Shown piece after piece: positions 1 to 6,447 of a stretch of DNA of 13,069 nucleotides. The stretch covers positions 21,960 through 35,028 of the forward strand of contig DCTJ01000029.1 of assembly GCA_002329545.1 (NCBI GenBank), read 5' to 3'. This DNA is from Candidatus Omnitrophica bacterium UBA1443 (GTDB lineage Bacteria; Omnitrophota; Omnitrophia; Omnitrophales; Aquincolibacteriaceae). The position numbers were made by a program, and so were the translations under genes. The stretch's first letter is position 1. Each line of letters begins with the position of its first letter. Under the pieces are notes generated by a model. That model worked only from the letters and a program-made list of their open reading frames with translations, made no database searches and was not told the DNA's origin.

Positions 1-352
1 CCAGCCCCAGGAGATCCTGGACTTCCCTTTCCTGCCAGTTGGCTTGCGGTAAAAAATGGGTCAGCGAAGGGAACCTCGGCTCTTTCTCTTCAATCCTGGT
101 TTGCAAAATCAAAAACTTGTCTTGAGAACTGCGCGAAAAGACGTAATCAATCGTAAAGGCTCCGGTCTCACGCCTCGCATCGGAACCGGCCAAAAATAAA
201 AAGCGCAGTTCGAGGTCCCTCACGAGAAACGCCACGATCTCAAGGAGAAACACCCGGTCCACGCTAACATGCACCTGCTTCCCGCACCCGTCCCAGACCT
301 TGTGAATCTTGTCTCCGAATTTCTCTTTGAGCCCGTCGATGACCGTCTTCAT
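1..352 (-). CDS. hyfG: HyfG/HycE-like hydrogenase large subunit, N-terminal NuoC-like domain (partial)
   Basis: The first 117 codons of a gene that continues past the left edge. The ATG at 352-350 overlaps the hyfF stop as ATGA, so the start is well fixed and translation is probably coupled. The visible part matches the 30-kDa NuoC-type domain that forms the N-terminus of HyfG/HycE; the clearest mark is WQEREVQDLLGL at residues 106-117, the family's W-x-ERE-x-x-DL-x-G signature. In known complexes this domain sits on the cytoplasmic peripheral arm, and the following NuoD-like domain carries the NiFe site in hydrogenases. That second domain, with its two CxxC motifs, is not visible, so true hydrogenase activity cannot be confirmed. 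The position after hyfF is the usual one. A separate, unfused NuoC-like subunit is the main alternative. Confidence 0.85.
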   Translation of the reverse strand, partial: MKTVIDGLKEKFGDKIHKVWDGCGKQVHVSVDRVFLLEIVAFLVRDLELRFLFLAGSDARRETGAFTIDYVFSRSSQDKFLILQTRIEEKEPRFPSLTHFLPQANWQEREVQDLLGL

Positions 353-1824
353 AAAGAGGCGCCCCCCGCCGCCACGCGGCTTGCTTCCTGAAGTAAATGC
401 TGGAGCGGCCCCGGAATATAAAAACCCATCATGAGAATCAGGACCATTCCCACCAGGAGCACCCCGTTCATCACGAGACTTTTAGGTTTCACCGGAACTT
501 TTTCAGATTCGCCGAACGTCATTTGATTAGAATGCTTTAAAAAACCGATAAAGACGAGAGACAACAGCACCAGGAGAATTCCGCAGGTCACGAATTTCTT
601 CGCCTGAAACCCCGCGCTCAAAATTAAAAACTCACTGACAAAAATATTGAAAGGGGGCATCCCGGCAATCGCCAGAGTGGCGGCGAAGAAAATAGCCCCC
701 AGAAACGGGCTCCGCCGGAAAATTCCTTTCACCTGGCTGATTTCCTTGGTCTGAAACAGATAAAGAATATGTCCCGTGGTGAAAAAAAGGAGGGACTTGG
801 TGAACGCGTGGTTGACAATATGAAGCAGGGCCCCGTAAATTCCGATCACGCTCCCGAAACCAAGCCCCACCGCCGCGAGACCCATGTGCTCAACGCTGGA
901 ATAAGCCAGCATCCGCTTGTAATCCTTTTGTTCCAAAATAAACGGCGCCGCGATCATCACCGAAAAAACCCCGAACACAACGAGTAGCGTCCCCGAAAAG
1001 TTCGAGCCTGTCGCCGCCGTGGTCAATATATGAAATCGCAAAATACCCAGGACCGCGCAACTCAAAAGCACGCCGGAAAGTAGCGCGCTCACGGGCGCCG
1101 GAGCCTGACTGTGGGCATCGGGAAGCCAGGAATGGAAAGGCGCGAGGCCCGCCTTGGTGCCGTAACCCACGAGCACAAAAATGAACGCGAGCTGGATAAT
1201 TTTAGGGTCCAGCTGACGGGCGTTCTCCAGCAAAAAAGTCCAGTTTAGTAACAAACCGCTTTCTCCCACTGCCGTCCGGGCGACCGCCGAATAATAAGCC
1301 AGGATCACTCCAAAAAACGCGAGCGAAATACCGACACTGCAAATAATGAGGTACTTCCAGGCCGCTTCAATTGAACTTTTTTTGTCATCCGTGTTGACCA
1401 GAAAAGCGGAGGCCAGAGTCGTCCCTTCAATCGCGATCCACATAATTCCGAGATTATTGGAAAAAACAGTCAAAAGCATGGTGAAGAGAAAGAGATGAAA
1501 AAAGAAGGCGTAGCGGCGGAGTTTCACGGAAGGAATAGCCGTCTCGCCGTCCCTGAAAAGATACCCTCCGGCGTACGCTGACGAAAGCACTCCCACGCCC
1601 GTGATCAAAAGCACAAACACCGCGGAAAGTGAATCCATCATGAGATTGCCGCCGAACGCGAACACACGGGGCGATCCGGACACTCCAAAAACAAAACTCC
1701 AGGCCCCGAGGGCCGCCAGGATCGCCCCCGCCGTAAAAATCACGCGGGTCATCCTTTTGGAACACGGGATCAGGCAAAGAAAGGCAAAAACAAGGGGCGT
1801 CCCCAATACCTTCTCGATCGTCAT
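349..1824 (-). CDS. hyfF: HyfF-like proton-channel subunit (NuoN/NuoM/Mrp antiporter family)
   Basis: A 491-residue polytopic membrane protein of the complex I / Mrp antiporter family, slightly shorter than E. coli HyfF (about 526). Residues expected for proton transfer are visible: Glu133 in WIAIEGTTLASAF, Lys224 in YGTKAGLAPFHSWLPDAH, Lys303 in DYKRMLAYSSVEHMG, His335/His339/Lys343 in HIVNHAFTKSLLFF, and Glu398 in NIFVSEF. By homology it helps couple electron transfer in the peripheral arm to ion movement across the membrane. I chose the ATG at 1824 because AAAGGA lies at good spacing; a GTG one codon upstream (1827) is also possible. Only 4 nt separate it from hyfE, and its TGA overlaps the hyfG start. 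The order after hyfE and before hyfG favours HyfF over HyfD or NuoN. Confidence 0.9.
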   Translation of the reverse strand: MTIEKVLGTPLVFAFLCLIPCSKRMTRVIFTAGAILAALGAWSFVFGVSGSPRVFAFGGNLMMDSLSAVFVLLITGVGVLSSAYAGGYLFRDGETAIPSVKLRRYAFFFHLFLFTMLLTVFSNNLGIMWIAIEGTTLASAFLVNTDDKKSSIEAAWKYLIICSVGISLAFFGVILAYYSAVARTAVGESGLLLNWTFLLENARQLDPKIIQLAFIFVLVGYGTKAGLAPFHSWLPDAHSQAPAPVSALLSGVLLSCAVLGILRFHILTTAATGSNFSGTLLVVFGVFSVMIAAPFILEQKDYKRMLAYSSVEHMGLAAVGLGFGSVIGIYGALLHIVNHAFTKSLLFFTTGHILYLFQTKEISQVKGIFRRSPFLGAIFFAATLAIAGMPPFNIFVSEFLILSAGFQAKKFVTCGILLVLLSLVFIGFLKHSNQMTFGESEKVPVKPKSLVMNGVLLVGMVLILMMGFYIPGPLQHLLQEASRVAAGGASL

Positions 1825-1828
1825 CACA

Positions 1829-2488
1829 TCATCCTTTCAAACCGGTCATTTCGTCCGTGTCGATGCTTTCAAAAGCATCGCGGATTTTGAAAATAAAAAC
1901 ACCCATGATCATGACCGCCACCAGCAAGTCGAAAAAGATCCCCATTTCGACCAAAAGCGGCATCCCGAAGGTCATCGTCACCGCCATTAAAAAAAGACCG
2001 TTTTCGATCAAAAGCAATCCAAGGATCTGGCTGATGGCTTTTTTCCGGGTCGTCATCATCAACATTCCGAAAAAAACGGTCGCGATCGCCAAAGGGATAC
2101 ATTCGCCAAAGGCGACCGGTTTCAGAAAACTGCCGTCCCGCGTGACATAAAAAGAAACAAATACCAGCAGGACGGCCAGAAGAAGCGTAAAAGGAATATT
2201 GACGTAACTTTCGACTTCTTTACGGATCCCGAGCCGCCGGATCATCCTGAAAAAAACATGCGGAATGACAATGGCCTTCAGGCCGAAGGTTAAAATCGCC
2301 GAAATCAGCAGGTGTTCAATGTGATTCGCGATCGCGATCACCCCGGTAATGAGCGCGAGGAAAAAAGAATGCGCGGCATAGGCGCGGATCGACGTCCTGA
2401 TCTGGGAAGAAGTGAGAATCCAGAACGAAGAGATTAAAAGAAGGATGCCGAGAAAATGGATCAGGGACGCCAGAGTCTCCGTGGTCAT
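1829..2488 (-). CDS. hyfE: HyfE-like membrane subunit with NuoK-like C-terminal half
   Basis: A 219-residue membrane protein, close to E. coli HyfE (216). The frame is open 30 codons further upstream, but that extension lies inside hyfC, looks unlike membrane protein, and lacks support. The ATG at 2488 overlaps the hyfC TGA as ATGA and has GGAGG five bases upstream, so it is preferred. The sequence predicts about six membrane segments. The second half is NuoK-like, with ISQILGLLLIENGLFLMAV around residues 152-170 and an acidic position in LLVEMGIFFDLL nearby; NuoK-type subunits use buried Glu residues in ion translocation. In Hyf complexes this subunit bridges the NuoH-like anchor and the antiporter-like subunits. 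hyfE directly follows hyfC here, with no hyfD between them. Confidence 0.9.
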   Translation of the reverse strand: MTTETLASLIHFLGILLLISSFWILTSSQIRTSIRAYAAHSFFLALITGVIAIANHIEHLLISAILTFGLKAIVIPHVFFRMIRRLGIRKEVESYVNIPFTLLLAVLLVFVSFYVTRDGSFLKPVAFGECIPLAIATVFFGMLMMTTRKKAISQILGLLLIENGLFLMAVTMTFGMPLLVEMGIFFDLLVAVMIMGVFIFKIRDAFESIDTDEMTGLKG

Positions 2489-3435
2489 ACGCCCCTCCCG
2501 ACAATCATTTGTCCCAACAGCGACAAAATCGCCAGAACAAACGCCACCGACAAAAAGTCCGGTACTCTGAAAAGACACAATTTCGCCAAATGAATTTCAA
2601 TCCACCCAATGACAAACGCCAGAAAAAAAACTTTGGCGAGATAGAGAATAAGCGCTAACCCCAGCGCGGGGAAACTCCACGAGCCGGCGATTCCCCAGGG
2701 GAGAAAAAGATTCGCGAGAAGAGTCAAAAACACCAGTTGTTTGATCTGATGCCCCCATTCAATCAGGGCGAGGTACCTCCCGGAATACTCCAGAATCATC
2801 GCTTCATGAATCATGGTCAGCTCCAGGTGCGTGGCGGGATTATCGACCGGAATCCTTCCGCTTTCCGCGATGGTCACGATCAAAAGCGCGCCAAAAGCAA
2901 GGCTCGTAAAAAACAGCACCTGGAAAGGCTCCGCCCCGGCGAAATATGAAACCATTCCGCCCAGGGACAGGGTGTGAGATCGAAAGCCTAATGAGAAGAA
3001 GGCGAGGAGCATGGCCGGTTCGGCAAGAGACGAAAGGGTCATTTCCCGGCTCGAGCCCATCCCGCCAAACGTCGTCCCGGCGTCCAGCGCCGCGAGCGCC
3101 AGAAAAAAACGGCCCAGCGCGAAAAGATAAACAAAGAGGATGGCGTCCCCCATAAAACCCAACAAGGCGTGATTTCCCAAAACCGGAACGATCAGGGCCG
3201 CGGCTACCGTGGAAGCAAAAAGCACAAACGGCATGAGATGAAAAATCCAGGACGCGGTCTCCGAAATCACCATATCCTTCCGGAACAATTTTCCGAGGTC
3301 CGAATAAACCTGTACCAGAGTAGGCCCTCTGCGATTTTGCGAGGCCGCTTTCATCCTCTTGATGAACCAGCTCACCGCGGGCGCCAAAACCATCAGGAAT
3401 ATTACCTGGAAAAGGGACAAAATGATCGCTGGCAT
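2485..3435 (-). CDS. hyfC: HyfC/HycD-like membrane anchor subunit (NuoH family)
   Basis: A 316-residue integral membrane protein, near E. coli HyfC (322), with about eight membrane segments. NuoH-family marks are clear: QNRRGPTLVQVYSDLGKLF at residues 33-51, GSSREM at 127-132, and IAESGRIPVDNPATHLELT at 189-207 followed by MIHEAMILEYSGR. In complex I and Hyf/Hyc complexes this subunit docks the peripheral hydrogenase module to the membrane and carries the charged path that links redox change to ion pumping. The ATG overlaps the hyfB stop by one base (TGATG), and GGAGG sits nine bases upstream, which fixes the start. HycD and EchB are close alternatives within the family; HyfC fits the operon order. 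Confidence 0.93.
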   Translation of the reverse strand: MPAIILSLFQVIFLMVLAPAVSWFIKRMKAASQNRRGPTLVQVYSDLGKLFRKDMVISETASWIFHLMPFVLFASTVAAALIVPVLGNHALLGFMGDAILFVYLFALGRFFLALAALDAGTTFGGMGSSREMTLSSLAEPAMLLAFFSLGFRSHTLSLGGMVSYFAGAEPFQVLFFTSLAFGALLIVTIAESGRIPVDNPATHLELTMIHEAMILEYSGRYLALIEWGHQIKQLVFLTLLANLFLPWGIAGSWSFPALGLALILYLAKVFFLAFVIGWIEIHLAKLCLFRVPDFLSVAFVLAILSLLGQMIVGRGV

Positions 3436-5468
3436 CAGGCGCGTCCTCCGAAAAACAGGAGCAGGAGAATCAGCGTGACAAAAATATAACTCAAATAAAG
3501 CTGAATATGTCCGGTCTGGATATATTTCACCTTCCGTGAAAGCCGGCCGACAAGTTCAATCAACGGTTGATAGACCCATTCATCCACGTGCTGGGTAATC
3601 CTCGACTCAAAGCGTTGCGCGGTCCTCAGGATTTTCATCCCTTCATCCTCCAGCTCCACCCGACGCGTGGGCTGATAAAGAAAAGAAAGGATTCGGCGAA
3701 ATGGCTGGGAAAAACCCGTCGACGTATATTGCATTCGGGGCGCAAGGCCCGGCATGCCGCAATCCCAGCTTGGGCCCGTCCGGATTGATGCTTTCCCGAA
3801 AAAGAGGCGGAGCAGAAGAACGATCCCCAAAAGCAAAACCGTGATGACAAGAGCGATGATCAAAGGAGAAAAACGACCGGCCTCGAAACCGGAAGGAGAC
3901 AGGAAAAAAATCTTCTGAACAAAAACTTCCATCGAAAAAAACCCCCCGGAAGACGTCTCGACCGTTTCCCCCAGGATCCTAAAAACCCAGGGAGCTCCCA
4001 GAGCAAGACCCAGACAAGTTGCCGCGAGGATCCCCATTCCCAGTAGCATCGACATTCCCGATTCACGCGATTCAGCCGCATGATGAGATCGCGGTTGACC
4101 CAAAAAGCTGATACCAAAAGCCTTCACGAAACAGGTCGCGACCAACGCGCCCGCCAAACCGAGGAGAGCGGCCAGTAGCGGCGAAAAAAAATGAAAAGTC
4201 ACTTCCGCGCTTTCAAACCCCAAAAGAAGCGAGATAAAAATAAGCCATTCACTGACAAAACCATTCAACGGCGGAAGCGCGGAAATCGCCACGGCTCCGA
4301 CCAAAAAACCGGCCGCGGTCCAGGGCATCGTGCGAATAAGCCCCCCAAGATTTTCTATATTTCCCGTATGGGTCGTTGACAGCACCGACCCCGCGCCGAG
4401 AAACAGAAGTCCTTTAAACATGGCATGGTTAATTACGTGATACAGGGCCGCGATCAGGGCAAAACCCTTGTAGAGCGGCTGATCAGCCGAGGAAAAAACG
4501 AGGGCCATTCCGATGCCCAGAAGGACAATGCCGATATTTTCGATACTGGAGAAGGCAAGCAGTTTTTTTAGATCATTTTCCATGAGAGCGTAAAGGACTC
4601 CCCCAAACGTCGAAAGAATAGCGACCCCAAGAACGACCGGTCCCCACCATCCCGGACCTTCTCCCAAAAAGCTGAAAAGAAATATCCAAAGGCCGTAAAT
4701 CGCCATCTTGATCATAACCCCCGACATCAGCGCCGACACATGGCTGGGCGCCTGGGGATGAGCCCGCGGCAACCAGACGTGGAGAGGAATCACGCCCGCT
4801 TTGGTCCCAAACCCGATAAGCGCGGCAAAAAAAATAACGTTCTTGAGACCCAAGGGAAGTGCAGCGGCCGATTCCCTGAAGGCCTGGAACTCGTAAGAAC
4901 CGCTATGCATGAAAAGAAGCCAGAAGGCGGTTCCGATGAACGCGGTACCAATATGCGTCATGACCAGATAGAGGGTTCCGGCGGAACGCGCTTCCTGTTT
5001 TTCGTGTTCAAAGATCACAAGAAAATAAGAGGCGAGGGACATAAGCTCCCAAAAAAGAAGAAAGTAGAACGCGTTTTGAACGGTGACAACAAGCAACATC
5101 GCGAGAATAAACGCGTGGTAAAAAAGACCCAACGAGGCGATATTTTTCCTGCCTTGGTATTCCCGGACATAACCGATGGCAAAAACAGAGGCCGCGAGAG
5201 AAAGGAGTGATATGATCAAAATAAAAAGAGCGGAAAAGGGATCCGCGGATAAACTTAAGGGACCGACCGGCAGACTGCCCCGCCATTCATGAAACCAGCC
5301 ATGTCCCGTCAAAAGGATATTGCCCGAAAAGACAACGCCCGCGAGACTCGCCAAAACGGCTATCCCGTGCGTCGCCCTGCTCGCGTGCGCGCCGCGCGGA
5401 TTGAACAAAAAACCCACTCCTCCCCCTAATAAATGGAGGAGAATTTGAGCGTAAAAAAATATTTCCAT
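3435..5468 (-). CDS. hyfB: HyfB/HycC-like proton-channel subunit (NuoL family)
   Basis: A 677-residue antiporter-like membrane protein, matching E. coli HyfB (672), and first in the operon. Channel residues typical of the family are present: Glu141 in LLFWELMSLASYFLV, Lys223 in GFGTKAGVIPLHVWLPRAH, Lys254 in MIKMAIYG, Lys301/302 in NDLKKLLAFSSIENIG, His343/His348/Lys352 in HVINHAMFKGLLF, and Glu407 in GFVSEWL. The C-terminal part carries HyfB/HycC-specific sequence: WDCGMPGLAPRMQYTSTGF from 568 to 586, and QTGHIQLYLSYIFVTLILL near the end in the last membrane helix. The ATG at 5468 is preferred; GAGGA lies 12 nt and AGGA 2 nt upstream. An in-frame TTG four codons earlier is the alternative. 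The downstream end overlaps hyfC by one base. Confidence 0.93.
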   Translation of the reverse strand: MEIFFYAQILLHLLGGGVGFLFNPRGAHASRATHGIAVLASLAGVVFSGNILLTGHGWFHEWRGSLPVGPLSLSADPFSALFILIISLLSLAASVFAIGYVREYQGRKNIASLGLFYHAFILAMLLVVTVQNAFYFLLFWELMSLASYFLVIFEHEKQEARSAGTLYLVMTHIGTAFIGTAFWLLFMHSGSYEFQAFRESAAALPLGLKNVIFFAALIGFGTKAGVIPLHVWLPRAHPQAPSHVSALMSGVMIKMAIYGLWIFLFSFLGEGPGWWGPVVLGVAILSTFGGVLYALMENDLKKLLAFSSIENIGIVLLGIGMALVFSSADQPLYKGFALIAALYHVINHAMFKGLLFLGAGSVLSTTHTGNIENLGGLIRTMPWTAAGFLVGAVAISALPPLNGFVSEWLIFISLLLGFESAEVTFHFFSPLLAALLGLAGALVATCFVKAFGISFLGQPRSHHAAESRESGMSMLLGMGILAATCLGLALGAPWVFRILGETVETSSGGFFSMEVFVQKIFFLSPSGFEAGRFSPLIIALVITVLLLGIVLLLRLFFGKASIRTGPSWDCGMPGLAPRMQYTSTGFSQPFRRILSFLYQPTRRVELEDEGMKILRTAQRFESRITQHVDEWVYQPLIELVGRLSRKVKYIQTGHIQLYLSYIFVTLILLLLFFGGRA

Positions 5469-5752
5469 GGTCCTGAACAATCCTCAAAACTTGCAAGCAA
5501 ACTTGCAGGATTTAAAACATCATAAGGCCCCGACACAAAAAATCCCCGCCCGCCCTTTCCGCGAAATCTTGCGTGAGATAATCGCCCTTTAAGTTTTTAT
5601 CCCGCTGGCCGAGGTTTCTTCGGGGGCAACCCGGAAGGGGCCGCATGATACCATAAATTCCTGTTTTTGTGCGGCTCTTTATGGGGTCTTGTTTCCGATA
5701 CTGTTCAAGGATTGCCGGACGTTTTTTAAAAAAAATCCCGTGGCGCCCGGTT
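5469..5752 (-). promoter_or_regulatory. Non-coding leader and possible promoter region of the hyf operon
   Basis: No credible gene is seen in this 284-base stretch. On the minus strand it contains an extended -10-like TGGTATCAT at 5653-5645, with only a weak -35-like CGCACA about 17 bases before it. That would give a leader of about 170 bases. The leader is GC-rich with runs of C and G, and contains complementary GGCCCC (5642-5637) and GGGGCC (5531-5526). A hairpin with 6-bp stem TGCAAG/CTTGCA (5507-5492) stands just before hyfB. I could not match it to a riboswitch family. The promoter call is inference from short motifs. Confidence 0.3.
5721..5750 (-). terminator. Weak terminator-like element after the 130-aa gene
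   Basis: Just after the stop of the 130-aa gene the minus strand reads CCGGGCGCCACGGGA followed by eight T. The GC-rich part forms only a short CCG/CGG stem, which can be extended by AAA/TTT pairing if a GA bulge is allowed. The T-run is good but the stem is poor. If it works, the hyf operon needs its own promoter downstream. Confidence 0.3.
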
Positions 5753-6145
5753 TCAAACCATGAGCCCAAGGCTCAGAAGCGCGAAGCCGATCGCGGCGGT
5801 CGAGACCATGACAGTCCTCATGGCCAACGGCTCCCTGAACAGCGTCAGGGCCGCTTCCCGGTACTGCTTCCAGAAAAAAACGCTCCCCAAAACTTTAAGA
5901 AGCGTCAGGGACATGACGAACGTCACCACAAAAGAGGCCAGGGCCATCTCCCCGAAAAACATTCCCCAGGTAAAAAGAACTAGCAGTGTCCACGCGGCAT
6001 TGACGCCGAGAACCCAGTCCGGTCTTTTTTCGCTCATCACCCGGAAGACCAACTTTTGCCAGGCTCCCGGGCGAAACACAACCCAAAGCCCGCCCACGAG
6101 CATCCCGGTTCCCATGATCAGACTCAACGCCTGGAAATAATTCAT
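5753..6145 (-). CDS. Hypothetical four-helix membrane protein, 130 aa
   Basis: I do not recognise this protein. It has 130 residues and four likely membrane helices at about 4-24, 43-61, 66-90 and 109-129, with short charged loops (for example KQYREAALTLFREP at about 93-106) and no signal peptide cleavage site. There are no Cys or His residues that would suggest a metal or redox site. The start is well supported: AAGGGA lies about seven bases upstream of the ATG. It follows the 59-aa membrane-protein gene after a 46-base gap and precedes hyfB by 284 bases. That spacing, plus a T-rich element after its stop, suggests it is transcribed apart from hyf. A role in membrane assembly or transport is possible, but nothing in the sequence says which. 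Confidence 0.75.
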   Translation of the reverse strand: MNYFQALSLIMGTGMLVGGLWVVFRPGAWQKLVFRVMSEKRPDWVLGVNAAWTLLVLFTWGMFFGEMALASFVVTFVMSLTLLKVLGSVFFWKQYREAALTLFREPLAMRTVMVSTAAIGFALLSLGLMV

Positions 6146-6191
6146 TTTTAAATCCCTTTCGACTGAAAAACGCGGATTGTGGCTTAAAAAT

Positions 6192-6371
6192 TTACCCGGG
6201 ATCCGATTGTTTTTTATTTCTTTTGCGACCTTCGATGATGAGGGTAACCCCGATCGTAAAAAACGAAAGAAAACCAGCGAGCGCGAAGACGAGACTGGGA
6301 AGAGTCCCCGCCCAAAAAGCGGTGACGATAAACAAGACGCCGGGGAGAAACCATTTTATCCAGTAATTCAT
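6192..6371 (-). CDS. Small two-helix membrane protein, 59 aa
   Basis: A short gene that is easy to overlook. The ATG at 6371-6369 opens 59 codons ending in TAA at 6194-6192. The product has two hydrophobic helices (about residues 7-23 and 26-47) split by a Pro, then a strongly basic tail, EGRKRNKKQSDPG. By the positive-inside rule both ends should face the cytoplasm. Its first residues, MNYW, resemble the MNYF start of the neighbouring 130-aa protein, but the rest does not. The ribosome site is weak: AAGG only two bases before the ATG, inside a small hairpin. Composition and layout look coding, and the frame fills the gap between two genes. No function is recognised. Confidence 0.6.
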   Translation of the reverse strand: MNYWIKWFLPGVLFIVTAFWAGTLPSLVFALAGFLSFFTIGVTLIIEGRKRNKKQSDPG

Positions 6372-6373
6372 GG

Positions 6374-6386
6374 CCTTATTGTAAGG
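6374..6386 (-). repeat. Perfect inverted repeat over the start region of the 59-aa gene
   Basis: CCTTA-CAA-TAAGG on the minus strand, a 5-bp stem with a 3-base loop ending two bases before the ATG. The AAGG inside the right arm is the only Shine-Dalgarno-like sequence, so folding would hide it. The same stretch contains TACAAT, a -10-like hexamer whose start site would fall close to the ATG; this would give a nearly leaderless transcript. Both readings are speculative. Confidence 0.3.
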
Positions 6387-6427
6387 ATCTCACCGAAGAG
6401 AGTACAGCGCAAAAAGAGTATTTGAAA

Positions 6428-6446
6428 ACCGGGAGAAGGGACCGGT
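6428..6446 (-). terminator. Weak terminator-like hairpin after the giant gene
   Basis: Right after the TAA of the giant gene the minus strand has ACCGG, a nine-base loop, CCGGT, and then TTTC. The 5-bp stem is perfect and extends by one G-T pair, but the T-run is short. It may end the giant-gene transcript or only stabilise its 3' end. Confidence 0.3.
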
Positions 6447-6447
6447 C

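Noticed and set aside
2489..2578. Upstream extension of hyfE by 30 codons
   Set aside because: The extra residues lie inside hyfC, do not resemble a HyfE N-terminus, and the internal ATG at 2488 has a good ribosome site and an ATGA coupling overlap.
5469..5752. Possible tRNA or known riboswitch in the hyf leader
   Set aside because: No T-loop or acceptor pairing, and no match by eye to cobalamin, TPP, SAM, c-di-GMP, fluoride, NiCo or Moco riboswitch cores; an Rfam covariance scan would settle this.
5512..5769. An 85-codon minus-strand frame covering most of the gap before hyfB
   Set aside because: It starts inside the end of the 130-aa gene without a ribosome site, and its translation is mixed and polar with no recognisable pattern; the gap looks regulatory instead.
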